Shown: positions 1-10,849, counted from the first letter of the stretch. The stretch is DNA of 64,000 nt from Paracoccus cavernae (GCA_030410095.1 JAUFRC010000001.1:384501-448500); one strand, 5' to 3'. A program made the numbers and translations. The notes: generated from the letters alone by a model not told the origin.

Positions 1-419
1 CGCGCCCGAACCGCCCGCGCCGAGACGCGGCCGATCGCCTGCATCTCGATCAGCGAGGCGATCAGCGAAGGGCAAAGCGCGACGACGCCCAAGCGGTCGC
101 CATCACCTTGAACCACGGCAAGAAGCGCGCGTTCGGGGAAAAGCTCGGCCAGTTCGGCAGGGGTGGCGGGGGCATTGGCGACGTTTTCGACAAAGACCGG
201 AAGGCCGTAAAGCCGGTCCGCCGTGCGGCCCAAGGCGACTGCTGCCGCGCGGCCGATGTCGACCTCTACCTCGGGCAGGGCGTCGAAATCGGGGGTGAAG
301 GAGAGCTCCTCGGGCGCGCTTTCTGGCCTGCTCACGATCATGGCGCGCAAAATATCGGCATGGCTCGCGCGACCGCTTGGTGCAAGCGGGGCGGCGATGC
401 TCGGCTCCGAGCCCTCCAT
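1..419 (-). CDS. FliM/FliN-family flagellar motor switch protein (3'-truncated by window edge)
   Basis: An open minus-strand frame begins at ATG 419 and runs off the left edge of the window (about 139 residues seen). AGGAGG sits about six bases before the ATG, which fixes the start. The visible part resembles the N-terminal and middle region of the divergent FliM-like proteins of Rhodobacteraceae: a short polar leader, the segment ADILRAMIVSR, then a hydrophobic alpha/beta stretch ending in SLIEMQAIGRVSAR. The family helps form the flagellar switch that sets rotor direction. The C-terminal surface-presentation domain, which would confirm this, is outside the window. It is codirectional with the two-component genes to its right but separated from them by 150 bp, so it probably has its own promoter. 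Confidence 0.55.
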   Translation of the reverse strand, partial: MEGSEPSIAAPLAPSGRASHADILRAMIVSRPESAPEELSFTPDFDALPEVEVDIGRAAAVALGRTADRLYGLPVFVENVANAPATPAELAELFPERALLAVVQGDGDRLGVVALCPSLIASLIEMQAIGRVSARAVRA

Positions 420-568
420 CAAGGCCTCCTTCTACAAGACGGGCAGCGGTTTCGCGGGATCGCTGCATTCATTCCCCGCGATATTGGCAGAGAAGTCTTG
501 CGAAAGTGTTGATCCCGCGCGGATTGATCGCGCGGCACCAAAAGGTTCAGGGCGGAGAACTTGGGTCC

Positions 569-1240
569 TCAGAGCTCGTCGAAATAGCGGATGCCCTTGC
601 CGACCAGATCGGCAAAGCCGCTCGCGCCGAGCTTGTCTTTCAGCGTCATGCTGACATTCGAGACGGTTTTGTAGCTGATCTGCGCCCGTTCGGCGATGTC
701 GCGATAGGAGAGACCCTCGGCGATGCCGCGCAGGATATGCTCTTCGCGCGGGGTCAGACGCGGCTTGGCGGTGAACATGCCCGGCTGGTTCATCAGCGCG
801 ATTTTGCGCGCCATATCCGCGGAGACATAATTGCCGCCACGGGCAACCTCGGAAAAGGCCTGGCAGATCTCTTGGGCGGGAGAATCCTTGTTGATCAATC
901 CGTTGCAACCCGCCTGCAGGGCGCGACGCGCGATGATCGGGCTGCGGTGCATGGTGAAAACCAGAATCGGCTGGCTCGCACCGGCCCGCCGCAGCCGCTC
1001 GATCAGGCGCACGCCCGCGATCTTGGCGTCACCGACCGAGAGGTCGATCACCAGCACGTCGGGACGCTCGCGCCGCCAGGCGCGGAAGGCCTGAAGGGGC
1101 GTCGCCGTCGGGATGACCTCGCAGGGCATGGCGTCATGTACGATCCGGTTCCAGCCCTCGGCCACGACCGGATGGTCGTCCATGATGACGACGCGGCAGG
1201 GGCGCGAGCGGGTCGGGGCAAAGCTGACATGTGCATTCAT
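569..1240 (-). CDS. LuxR/NarL-family response regulator
   Basis: An intact 223-residue protein. The receiver domain (about 15-135) carries the acidic pair D21-D22, the phospho-acceptor D66 in VLVIDLSVG, and the conserved lysine in LINKDSP. A GerE/LuxR helix-turn-helix (about 155-215) contains LTPREEHILRGIAEGLSYRDIA. It should bind DNA after phosphorylation by the sensor kinase encoded just upstream. The kinase stop and the regulator ATG overlap as ATGA (1237-1240), so the two are translationally coupled. Targets are unknown; the divergent TRAP transporter operon at 3.2 kb is the nearest candidate (inference). Confidence 0.93.
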   Translation of the reverse strand: MNAHVSFAPTRSRPCRVVIMDDHPVVAEGWNRIVHDAMPCEVIPTATPLQAFRAWRRERPDVLVIDLSVGDAKIAGVRLIERLRRAGASQPILVFTMHRSPIIARRALQAGCNGLINKDSPAQEICQAFSEVARGGNYVSADMARKIALMNQPGMFTAKPRLTPREEHILRGIAEGLSYRDIAERAQISYKTVSNVSMTLKDKLGASGFADLVGKGIRYFDEL

Positions 1241-2798
1241 AGCGAAATCCGGAGTTCGGTTACCGTTTCGCCGTCAAGACGGGTCGGCGGCTGATAGGTT
1301 GCACCAAGGATCTGCGCGCGCTCCCTTATCCCGTTCAGCCCGAGACCCGAGCGGGTCTTGCCGACGGGGCCGGTGCCGTCGTCGCGAACGCGCGTGACCA
1401 GGGCGGCATGGGCTGCGGCATCGCAGGCAGGGGCGACAGTCATCTCGATGGTGATCCGTGCAGGATTGGCGTGGCGAATGGCGTTCAGAATACTCTCGCG
1501 CACAAAGCGGTAAATGGCAATTCCCGCCGCTTCGCTGCAGCGCGCCTCGGCTGGGGTGGTGATCGAGATATCGACCTCGGGCGCCATTTCCGAGAAATTC
1601 AGCACAAGTTCGTGCAGCAATTCGTCGAGACCGGCTTCGTCGAGGGTCATGGGACGCAGATCCTCGATCGCGCTGCGGGCGGATTTCTGGACCTCCTGCG
1701 CATGGCGGGTGATGGCAGCGAGAGCATCCGCCAATGTCCCGCGATCGTTTGGGCGCTCCGCATCGTTTTCGGGCTGATCGAGCCTTTTTTCGACCGATTG
1801 CGCCTGACCGACGGCAGCGCGCAGGGCGAAAAGCTGCGGCCCCATATCGTCGTGAAGATCGCTCGCGATGCGCGCACGCTCGGTCTCGGCCAGCGTCATC
1901 ATGCGCTCCTGCAGGCGGCGGTTCTCGGCGCGGCCCTCGTCGAGATGGCTGGCAAGGGCGTTCACCCCTTCGGCGAGCCGGTCGATTTCGCGCAAGGACG
2001 AGAGGGGGCGCGAACCGAGAGGTCGTTTTCCCGCATCCGCCCGATGGCGCGGCCGACCACGGCAAGGCGGCGCGTGACGAAAAGCGTGACCGACATCGTG
2101 ACCGCGACCATGACCGCGACCGCAAGCGCCAGAAGCGGCAGGATCACCCGCAGATTGTCCCATGTTTTCGCGATTTCGTCCGAAGGATCGGTCGCAACGC
2201 GCAAAATGCCCAAGACATTGGGATAATGGCGGATCGGGAACATGTCGCTGCGTGGCGGCGGCGTCAGAAGGCCGGTGAGCCAGTCGGGCGGGACATGCGT
2301 CTTTGGCTGGAGCGCGGGGAAAAGATCGGTCGCGCCATAGGCGGGAACGGTGCTCGGCGGGGGCGTCCTCCTCGATCCGCTCGCCTTTGGCATTCTCGAC
2401 CCAGGCGGCGACATGGCGCTGGCGGTCGATCTCGGCGGCGAGGCGTTGCGCCTGCACCATGAGGTCGCCGCGCGTGAAAGCCGTCGGCTCGCGGAAGGTC
2501 GCGGTCGCGGTGGCGAGCAGGAAGGCGGCATCGGTTTCCTGCCGCACGGCGGCGCGCGCATGTAGGATCAGGATCGCGCTCACCAACAGGCAGATCAGCA
2601 GTCCCGCGACCGAAGAGCCGATTGCCGCGATCGTGACCAGCGACAAGTGCCGTTTGGCCGGACGTCGCGGCGCAACCCCCGCGCGTCATGCGCAACGGTT
2701 GCGGGCGCTTCGGGCCGCGTTTGTCGCTGGTCGCCGCCGGAGGGGAGCAGGCCGGAGCGGGGGCCTTCCGGATTGCCGGAGCGCAGGGTGGTTGTCAT
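1237..2798 (-). CDS. NarX/UhpB-type sensor histidine kinase (three frameshifts)
   Basis: Membrane sensor kinase paired with the regulator at 569-1240. Two transmembrane helices flank a short periplasmic loop: one around IGSSVAGLLICLLVSAILI, the other around ILPLLALAVAVMVAVTMSV. A HAMP-like linker follows, then a HisKA_3 dimerisation helix with the phospho-histidine in IASDLHDDMGPQLFAL, and an HATPase_c domain with a GLGLNGIRERA-type G box. The reading frame shifts at three G/C runs: 2676-2680 (base missing), 2359-2363 (base extra) and 2004-2008 (base missing). The out-of-frame stretches become normal kinase sequence once corrected. The preferred start is ATG 2798, giving a polar leader MTTTLRSGNPEG; a TTG at 2646 is the start if the N-terminal correction is wrong. 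Confidence 0.8.
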
Positions 2799-3235
2799 CG
2801 CGCCGCGATCCTTTGGCTTTCCCTGATCCGCAAACCGGCCCGGGAGCCGCGGGATCTTTTGATCACAGTAAGCGCGACCCCGCGCTTGGGGCAAGGATTC
2901 GGGCGGGCGGGGTGACCGCATGCTGAGGACGGGTCCCTGTAGTCCGCATGCGACCTTATTCCATTTAGTGGAACGAAAAGGTACGAGCGGTTTCAATCCT
3001 GCCCGCAAATCACCCCCGCTTTCCTTAAGCAATCAAGGAAATGAAAAGAATATGGGCAGGTTTCGAATATATTTCTTGAATTTCGGCACCGGCTTCGACA
3101 ACTTTTGGAACAATCGCCGCAAACCAGTTCCACGAGATGGACCGCAAGGTCGCCACGGAACGGAACGAAAGCAGGCGACGCGGCCCGCCTCGGGGAGGGG
3201 AGGAGCCGCCTTGCAGCAGAAGGAGGGGCCTGTCG
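2799..3235. promoter_or_regulatory. Divergent intergenic region with a 15-bp inverted repeat
   Basis: No convincing gene lies in these 437 bases between the minus-strand kinase and the plus-strand TRAP operon. The clearest element is TTCCA-TTTAG-TGGAA at 2959-2973, a perfect five-base-arm inverted repeat in a locally AT-richer patch. It could be an operator for the IclR protein encoded in the same cluster or for the response regulator next door. This is inference; no second copy was seen upstream of the thiolase gene. Confidence 0.4.
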
Positions 3236-5109
3236 ATGACGGGGACAATCACAACCGACGCCGATAGCTATCCCGGCATGACCGAGCTGGAGCCGGCGCG
3301 CCGCGCGACGCCCGTTTGGCTCAAGCCTGTGGAATGGGTCGCGGTGGTCTTTTTCCTGATCATGTCCGGCATGATCCTGACCAATGTTTTCACGCGCTAT
3401 GTCTTTGGCCATCCCATCGTCTGGGCCGACGAGGTCGCCTCGCTCAGCTTCATGTGGATGGCGATGCTGGGCGCGGTGCTGGCGATCGAACGCAGCGAGC
3501 ACATGCGCCTGACCGTGCTTTTGCCGCTGATTTCGGACCGCTGGCGTCCCTATGTCGAGGCTTTCTCGGGCGTTTTGATGCTGGTTTTTCTGGGCGGCAT
3601 CATGCCTTCGGCGCTCGAATACGCCTATGAGGAAAGCTATATCACCTCGCCCGCGCTGAATATGCCGATGATCTGGCGCGCCTCGGCGCTGCCGACCGGC
3701 GTGATCCTGATGGCGCTTCTGGTGGTCGTGCATCTGCTGCGCGATTTGCCGATCAAGGCGGTCGGCGCGGCGCTGGGCGTCGCGGCGGTGTTGGTCGGCG
3801 GGCTTTATCTTGCCTCGCCCGCGCTCGCAGCGCTGGGCAACTGGAACCTGCCGATCTATCTCGGGCTGATCGTTTTCGTCTGTCTGGGCCTCGGCGTGCC
3901 GATTGCCTTCTGCTTCGGTCTGGGCACGCTGGCCTATATCACCTTCGCGACCTCGCGGCCGGTTTTCGTGATGATCGGGCGCATCGACGAGGGCATGTCC
4001 TCGCTCATCCTGCTCTCGGTTCCGATCTTCGTCTTTCTGGGCTGCATTCTGGACGCGACCGGCATGGGCAAAGCGATCGTCGGCTTTCTCGCCTCGCTTC
4101 TGGGCCATGTGAAAGCGGGGATGCGCTATGTCCTTCTGGGCGCGCTTTTCCTTGTTTCGGGGATTTCGGGCTCGAAAGTCTCGGATATGGCGACGGTGGC
4201 CCCCGCACTCTTCCCCGAGATGAAGCGGCGCGGCAACAAACCTTCCGAGATGATCGCGCTTCTGGCGACCGGCGCGGCGATGGCCGACACCGTGCCGCCC
4301 TCGATCGTGCTGATCGTGCTGGGCTCGGCCGCCGGCGTGTCGATCGCGGGGCTCTTCACCGCGGGCTTTGCGATCGCGATGATCCTTTTGCTGGTGCTGG
4401 CGGTGCTGGCGCGCTGGAAGGCGCGCGACGAGAGCATGGAGGGCGTGCGCCGCGCGCCGCTGAGCGTCGTCGCCAAAACCCTGCTCGTGGCCGCGCCCGC
4501 GCTGGTCCTGCCCTTCCTGATCCGCGCCTTTGTCGGCGGAGGGATCGCCACCGCGACCGAGGTCTCGACCGTGGCCGTCGTCTATGCGCTTCTGATCGGC
4601 ATGGTGATCTATGGCGGCATCAAACCCGCGAAACTGGGCCAGATGCTGGTCGATACGGCGGCGATGTCGGGGGCGGTGCTGCTGATCCTCGGGACCGCAT
4701 CCGCAATGGCATGGGCGCTGACGCAATCGGGCTTTGCCGCCGGTCTGGCCGAGATCGTGACCAATCTGCCGGGCGGCTGGCTCTCGTTCATGTTCGCCTC
4801 GATCGCGATCTTTCTGGTGCTGGGCTGCGTCCTCGAAGGTCTGCCTGCGCTGGTCCTGATGGCGCCGATCATGTTCCCGCTCGCGCGCAATCTCGGGATC
4901 CACGACATCCATTATTCGATGGTGATCGTCGTCGCGATGAACATCGGGATGATGGCACCGCCGATCGGGGTCGGCTTCTACATCGCCTGCAAGATCGGCA
5001 ATGTGCCCCCGATCAGGCGATGAAGGCGATCTGGCCCTATATCGGGGCGCTGATGGCGGGTCTGATCCTGATCGCCTGCTTCCCGATCCTGTCGACCGCG
5101 CTGCTTTAA
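3236..5109 (+). CDS. TRAP transporter fused small/large permease (DctQM type)
   Basis: Inner-membrane permease of a tripartite ATP-independent periplasmic transporter, which uses the ion gradient to import organic acids delivered by a binding protein. The DctQ part (about 15-175) has four helices with the typical NVFTRYVFGHPIVWADEVA. The DctM part (about 195-620) contains SVPIFVFLGCILDATGMGKAI and the signature VSGISGSKVSDMATVAP. Fusion of the two subunits is well known. ATG 3236 is chosen because AAGGAGGGG lies eight bases upstream. A base is missing from the C run 5006-5010: the literal frame stops at 5023, while the corrected frame continues through KAIWPYIGALMAGLIL to a stop at 5109. The binding-protein gene follows after 96 bp. 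Confidence 0.9.
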
Positions 5110-5205
5110 GCGCGCGCCGCGAGAACCCCATGCGCCACGCGGCGCATGGTCCGACGACCAGTCCAAGAAACCACGACAACCAGAAACTCCATGGGAGGAG
5201 ATCTT

Positions 5206-6218
5206 ATGTCACTGTCCAGACGTTCGCTGCTCAAAGGCACTGCTGCCGGTCTGATCGCGGCCCCCTTCATCAGCCTGCGCCCCGCATCGGCGGCCGAATT
5301 CGACCTGAAGATGGCCAACAACATGCCGCTGAGCCATCCGACCAACCTCAGCCTCGCGAAAGCGGTCAAGGCGATCGAGGAGCAGACCGGGGGCCGCGTC
5401 AAACTGACCGTCTTCCCGCAAAGCCAGCTCGGCGCGGATACCGATGTTCTGGGCCAGCTGCGCTCGGGCGGGGTCGATTTCTTCCACCTCTCGCCGCTGA
5501 TCCTGTCGACCTTCGTCGCCAATGCCTCGATCTCGGGATCGGCTTCGCCTTCAAGGATTACGACAGCGTCTGGAAGGCGATGGACGGCGATCTGGGCGCC
5601 TATGTGCGCGCCGAGATCGAGGGCAAGGGCCTTTATGCCTTCGACCGCATCTGGGACAACGGCTTCCGCCAGATATCCAGCTCGACCAAGCCGATCGCGA
5701 CGCCTGCCGATCTGGAGAACTTCAAGATCCGCGTGCCGGTCAGCCCGATGTGGACCTCGATGTTCTCGGCCTTCGGTTCGGCCACGACCTCGATCAACTT
5801 CGCCGAAACCTATACCGCGCTTCAGACCGGCATCGTCGACGGTCAGGAAAACCCGCTCCAGATCCTGTCGGATTTCAAGCTGTGGGAGGTCCAGAAATAC
5901 GTTTCGATGACCAACCACATGTGGGACGGCTTCTGGCTTCTGGCGAACGGTCGCATGTGGCGCGGCCTGCCCGACGACGTCAAAGAGATCATGGCGAATG
6001 TCTTCAACGCCGAGGCGCTCGTCCAGCGCGAGACCATGGCCACGATCAACACCAGCCTGCGCGGCGAGCTGGAGGGCAACGGCATGGTCTTCAACGACGT
6101 GACCACCGCCGACTTCCAGAAGAAGCTGGTCGATGCCGGTTTCTATGCCGAATGGAAGGGCAAATTCGGTGACGACGCCTGGGCCAAGCTCGAGGCTGCC
6201 GTCGGCCATTCGCTGTAA
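5206..6218 (+). CDS. TRAP transporter substrate-binding protein (DctP family)
   Basis: Periplasmic receptor for the permease encoded just upstream. GGGAGGAG directly precedes ATG 5206. The N-terminus MSLSRRSLLKGTAAGLIAAP is a twin-arginine signal peptide ending near RPASAAEF. The mature part has the DctP fold, including NFKIRVPVSPMWTSMFSAF (about residues 165-185) and the Q-T-G-I-V-D-G-Q-E-N-P segment that forms part of the carboxylate site. The frame shifts at 5535-5537, where a G appears to be missing; the corrected protein is about 337 residues, usual for the family. The ligand is not evident. Neighbouring CoA ligase and thiolase-like genes point to an organic acid that is activated to a CoA ester. 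Confidence 0.9.
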
Positions 6219-6226
6219 GAGAGGCG

Positions 6227-7030
6227 ATGATGGCGCGTGCTGCGGAAGAGAATGCGAAGCGCGCGCCTGTCGCGGCCGACGGCGCGCAGGCCGTCGATCG
6301 GGCCATGGCGCTTTTGTCCATGGTCGGACGCGGCGGGGCTGCGGGCATCGGCCTGATGGAGCTGGCCTCGGGGCTTGCGCTCAGCAAGCCCACCGCGCGG
6401 CGGTTGCTCATCGCGCTGATCCGCGCCGGTCTGGTCGATCAGGACAGCGAAACGCGGCGCTACCATCTCGGCCGGCAAAGCTATGCTTTGGGCATGATGG
6501 CCTCGCGCCGCCACGGGCTTGCCGAACAGGCGGGCGATGCGGTGGCGCGGCTTGCGCGGGATTCTGGCGATACGGCTTTCGTTTCCAGCCGCAGCGGCGA
6601 TTGGGCTTTGTGCCTGCGCCGCCAGGAGGGCAGCTTTCCGGTCCGCAGCCATGTGCTGCAGGCGGGTGACAGCCATCCTCTGGGGGTGGGGGCGGGATCG
6701 CTTGCCATGCTGGCCGCCATGCCCGACCGCGCCGCGATCATCGCGCGGCTTGCGGATTTCTATGCGCCCTATCCGGGTCACGAGGCCGAAGGTCTGCTTG
6801 CCGCCTGCGGGCGTGCCGATGCTTTGGGCTACGCGGTCAATCCGGGGCTGGTGCTGTCGAGTTCATGGGGCGTCGGTGTCGCGATCCTTTTGCCCGACGG
6901 GCAGGTCGCGGGCGCGCTTTCGATTGCCGCGCCGGACAGCCGCATGACACCGGAACGCCAGATCGAACTTGGCGCTTTGCTGCGCCGCGAAGCGCAGATC
7001 GTGGCCACGCGGCTGGGTGCGCTTTTCTGA
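6227..7030 (+). CDS. IclR-family transcriptional regulator
   Basis: An intact 267-residue protein. A winged helix-turn-helix occupies about residues 22-85 (LMELASGLALSKPTARRLLIAL). The C-terminal IclR effector domain (about 95-260) contains RSHVLQAGDSHPLGVGAGSL and WGVGVAILLPDG. It lies eight bases after the TRAP binding-protein gene, so it is probably in the same transcript, and is the likely substrate-responsive regulator of this cluster. Family members usually sense small aromatic or carboxylic acids. A hairpin follows the gene at 7039-7056. Confidence 0.93.
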   Translation: MMARAAEENAKRAPVAADGAQAVDRAMALLSMVGRGGAAGIGLMELASGLALSKPTARRLLIALIRAGLVDQDSETRRYHLGRQSYALGMMASRRHGLAEQAGDAVARLARDSGDTAFVSSRSGDWALCLRRQEGSFPVRSHVLQAGDSHPLGVGAGSLAMLAAMPDRAAIIARLADFYAPYPGHEAEGLLAACGRADALGYAVNPGLVLSSSWGVGVAILLPDGQVAGALSIAAPDSRMTPERQIELGALLRREAQIVATRLGALF

Positions 7031-7036
7031 TTGCAA

Positions 7037-7064
7037 GGCGGCGGACCCTGCCGCCGGACTTTTG
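7037..7064 (+). terminator. Probable terminator after the IclR gene
   Basis: A six-base GC stem CGGCGG / CCGCCG (7039-7044 with 7051-7056) with a six-base loop is followed by CTTTTGATATTTT. It sits seven bases after the iclR stop. The stem is short, so termination may be partial; the thiolase gene begins at 7105 on the same strand. Confidence 0.45.
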
Positions 7065-7104
7065 ATATTTTCGCCGTAAGGCTCTGATTTAACGGAGAGA
7101 GATC

Positions 7105-8273
7105 ATGGCTGATCCACATATCGTCGGCTGGGCCCACACCAAATTCGGCAAATCCGAGGCCGCCGGTACCGAGGCGCTGATGGCCGAGGTTGTCGGCCCC
7201 GCTCTGGCCCATGCCGGTGTCGGTGCGGGCGATCTCGACGGGATTTTCGTCGGTTGCTACAACAACGGCTTCCAGAAGCAGGATTTTCAGGCCGCTCTGG
7301 TCGCGATGGGCACGCCCGGCCTTGAATATGTTCCCGCCGTCCGGATGGAGAATGCCTGCGCCACCGGCTCGGCCGCGCTTTATTCGGCGATGGATTTCAT
7401 CGCCTCGGGTCGCGGGCGGATCGCTTTGGTTGTGGGTGCGGAAAAAATGACCGCCATCCCCGGCAACGAGGTCGGCGACGTGCTTCTGACCGCTTGCTAC
7501 CGCGAGGAAGAAGCCGATGTCGCAGGCGGCTTTGCGGGCGTTTTCGGCAAGATCGCCAACAGCTATTTCCAGCAGCACGGCGACCGCTCGGCGGAATTGG
7601 CGATGATCGCGGCCAAGAACCACGAGAACGGCATGCGCAATCCGCTGGCGCATATGCAGAAGGATTTCGGTTTCGATTTCTGCAACACGGTCTCGGAAAA
7701 GAACCCGCTGGTCGCGGGGCCTTTGCGGCGCACCGATTGCTCGCTCGTCTCGGACGGGGCGGCGGCTTTGGTGCTCGCCGATGCCGAAACCGCCGCGCAG
7801 ATGCAGCGCGCGATCCGCTTTCGGGCGCGCGCCCATGTCAACGATTTCCTTGCGCTTTCTCGCCGCGATCCCATCGCTTTCGAGGGCCGCGCCGCGCTTG
7901 GGCCAAGGCGCTCGAACAGGCGGGGCTGTCGATCCGCGACCTGTCCGTCGTCGAGACCCATGATTGTTTCACCGTGGCCGAGATGCTGGAATACGAGGCG
8001 ATGGGCCTTGCCGAGCGCGGCGAGGGCTGGCGCGCGATCCGCGACGGCGTGACCCGTTTCGACGGCGCGCTTCCGGTCAACCCCTCGGGCGGGCTCAAAT
8101 CGCGCGGCCATCCGATCGGCGCGACCGGCGTGTCGCAGCATGTCATGATGGCGATGCAGCTGATGGGCGAGGCGGGCGCGATGCAGGTCGCGGGCGCCAA
8201 CCTTGGCGGGGTCTTCAACATGGGCGGCGCTGCCGTCACGAGCTATGTCTCGATCATGGAGCGCGCGAAATGA
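7105..8273 (+). CDS. Thiolase-superfamily acetyl-CoA acetyltransferase-like protein
   Basis: A thiolase-fold enzyme of the SCP-2/lipid-thiolase-like branch, expected to act on acyl-CoA esters. The candidate nucleophile cysteine lies in MENACATGSAAL (about residue 87). The catalytic histidine is in the conserved PSGGLKSRGHPIGATG near the C-terminus. The terminal loop reads NLGGVFNMGG instead of the CGGG loop of classical biosynthetic thiolases, so the reaction may not be plain thiolysis. A base is missing near 7897-7900, where the frame passes from EGRAA to WAKALEQAGLS; the corrected length is about 390 residues. ATG 7105 follows GGAGAGA. The stop overlaps the next ATG (ATGA at 8270-8273), so ligase translation is coupled to it. 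Confidence 0.85.
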
Positions 8274-9861
8274 GCGGCATCATTCCCGCTTCGACCCGCG
8301 TGATGAACCTTGCGCATTTCGTGACGCAGGCCAAGACGCGCGGCCCCGACGACATCGCGCTGGTTTGGCGCGAGACCGAGATGACATGGGCCGAGCTTGA
8401 CGCCCGTATCGACGCGATGGCGGTGGCGCTTCAGGATCTGGGCGTGGTCAAGGGTGACCGGATCCTGCTGCAATCGCAAAACTGCACTCAGATGTTCGAG
8501 GCGATGTTCGCCTGTTTCCGCATCGGCGCGGTCTATGTGCCGACGAACTTCCGACAGACCGCCGAGGAGGTCGCCTATCAGGCGCAAGCCTCTGGCGCGA
8601 ATACCTTTATTTGCAACGAGAGCTTCCCCGACCATGCGGCGGCCGTCGGCGGCATCCAGCGCAAAATCGTGATCGGCACGGCGGATTGGGGGCTGTCTTA
8701 CGACGCGCTGGTCGCGGCCAATCTCGGGCGCAAGCCCGTTGAGGTACCGGTCGATCGTGACGATCCGTGCTGGTTCTTCTTTACCTCGGGGACGACCGGC
8801 AAGCCCAAGGCCTCGGTCCTGACCCATGGCCAGATGGCTTTCGTGATCACGAACCATCTGTGCGATCTGATGCCGGGCCTGACGCGGGCGGATGCATCCT
8901 TGGTGGTCGCGCCGCTCTCGCATGGTGCGGGCGTCCATCAGGTCACGCAGGTGGCGCGCGGCATCAAGACCGTGCTTCTGCCCTCGGACCGGTTCGAGGT
9001 CGATGTGGCATGGGGGCTGATCGAGAAATGGAAGGTCTCGACCATGTTCACCGTGCCGACCATCCTCAAAATGATGGTCGAGCATGAAAGCGTGGCGCGG
9101 TTCGACCATTCCTCGCTGCGCTATGTGATCTATGCCGGTGCGCCGATGTTTCGCGAGGACCAAAAGCGCGCGCTGGCGGTGCTTGGTCCGGTCATCGTGC
9201 AATATTACGGTCTGGGCGAGGTTACCGGTGCGATCACGGTGCTGCCGACCTATCTGCATCACGCCGCGGACGGGCCCGAGGTCAAGATCGCGACCTGCGG
9301 TTTCGACCGCACCGGCATTCAGGTTCAGGTCCAGCGCGCCGACGGCACCGCTTGCGAGCCCTATGAAACCGGCGAGGTCTGCGCCATCGGCCCTGCGGTT
9401 TTCGCGGGCTATTACAACAACCCCGAGGCCAATGCGAAAAGCTTCCGCAACGGCTGGTTCCGCACCGGCGATCTCGGCCATGTCGACAATGACGGCTTCC
9501 TTTATCTGACGGGGCGCAGATCCGACATGTATATCTCGGGCGGCTCCAACGTCTATCCGCGCGAGATCGAGGAAAAATCCTCCAGCACGAGGCGGTGTCC
9601 GAGGTCGCGGTTCTGGGCATCCCTGATCCGTTCTGGGGCGAGGTCGGCTATGCGGTCTATGCGGTGAACGCGGGTCACAGCGTGACCGAGGACGAGCTTG
9701 CCGCCTTCACCGCCGCCAAGGTCGCGCGCTACAAACAGCCCAAGCGCTTCATCCAATGGGAGGCGCTGCCGAAATCGGCTTACGGCAAGATCACCAAGAA
9801 GATGGTGCGCGACGAGCTCGAGGCACGCGGCCAGATCGAGCAGCCGGAGAAGACCGCATGA
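8270..9861 (+). CDS. AMP-dependent acyl-CoA synthetase (carboxylate-CoA ligase)
   Basis: ANL-superfamily ligase that activates a carboxylic acid via an acyl-adenylate to its CoA thioester in the cytoplasm. Visible motifs are the P-loop FTSGTTGKPKASVLTHG (about 170-186), YYGLGEVTGA (A5), GWFRTGDLGHVDNDGFL (A7/A8), the GGSNVYPREIEE hinge, and the catalytic lysine in LPKSAYGKITKK at the C-terminus. An A is missing from the run 9573-9577; correcting it joins EIEEK to ILQHEAVSEVAVLG. The corrected length is about 530 residues. It overlaps both neighbours by four bases (ATGA). The TRAP-imported acid is the obvious substrate candidate, but the sequence does not say which acid. Confidence 0.88.
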
Positions 9862-10719
9862 GCGAGGCGCTTGCATCGCTTTCGCATCGCGGACCGAAAG
9901 CTGCGGCGCGGGTCGTCTGGGGCAGGGCGATCTGCGCCCCGTCGCGGGCATTTTGCGCAAGGGCGAGAGCCTTTGCGCGGGCGTCGGCCGCATCTTCGCC
10001 GAGGCGGGGTGCCGTGGCGGCGTGATCTCGCTTGACGGGGTGCGCTGCGATCCGCTGCTTTACGTCGGGCCTGCGGTGTCGCGCGATCCGGCCTTTGCCG
10101 CCTATTATTCGGAAACGTTTGCGGGCGACAGCGATGCGCCGATCGCGCCAGTACCGCGACGGTCGGCCTGCGCGAGGGGCAGCCGTTCTTTCACTGCCAC
10201 GGCCGATGGCAGGCCAAGGGCGCGGCGATCATGGGTCATCTCCTGCCCCATGACTGCATTGTCGCGGAAGATCAGGCGGTCTCGGGGCTGGGATCAACCA
10301 GCAATGCCTTTGCCGCGCGCTATGATCCCGAGACGAATTTCACCCTGTTCCACCCCGAAACCGAAGGCGAGGCCGGTCCTCGCGGGCAGGGCAGCGGGGT
10401 GTTTTTGCGCATCGCGCCGGATACCGATCTTTCGGATGCGATTGCCGAGGTGGCGCGGGCTGCGGGGATCGCCAATGCCCGCATCCACGGCGTGGGCTCG
10501 ATCTGCGAGCCGCATTTCGCGCAAACGGGCCGCATCGCGACCCCGATCACGGAAGTGCGCATCGATCAGGGCGATATCCGTGACGGGGCTGTGTCGCTTG
10601 CGGTCAGCTATGTCGATACCGATTGGCGCATCCATTCCGGCAGGCTGGTTTCGGGCAAAAACCCCGTCGGCGTGACATTTGAAGTTCTGATCGAGGATCT
10701 GGGTGTGGCCTCGCCCTGA
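9858..10719 (+). CDS. DUF296/PPC-domain protein (two-domain form)
   Basis: About 287 residues after correction. The C-terminal half shows the PPC (DUF296) pattern: GVFLRIAPDTDLSDAIAEVA, ARIHGVGSICEPHF and the closing VTFEVLIEDL. The N-terminal half appears to be a second, more divergent copy, with LRPVAGILRKGESL, QPFFHCHGRWQ and MGHLLPHDCIVAEDQAV. Bacterial PPC proteins form trimers of unknown role; plant relatives carry AT-hooks, but none is seen here. Frame breaks lie at the G run 9919-9922 and near 10147-10149, a base missing in each. It is coupled to the ligase (ATGA at 9858), which implies a role in the same pathway, possibly as an enzyme or an acyl-CoA-responsive factor. Confidence 0.72.
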
Positions 10720-10849
10720 GGCCAGACGCCAACGACCCGGCGGCAATGGGCCGCCTCTCGCGGATTTGTCATGCGGGGGCGGCTTTTTTCATGCAGGCGG
10801 CGGCTCTGTCGTGTCATGCTGCGGGCATATTGATCCAATGAGGTGCCTC

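Noticed and set aside
2993..5179. 728-codon minus-strand frame opposite the TRAP permease
   Set aside because: Its translation is extremely rich in Arg, His and Asp with low complexity, as expected for the complement of a hydrophobic membrane protein gene.
5106..6209. 367-codon minus-strand frame opposite the TRAP binding protein
   Set aside because: The plus strand encodes a clear DctP protein; the antisense frame has no domain.
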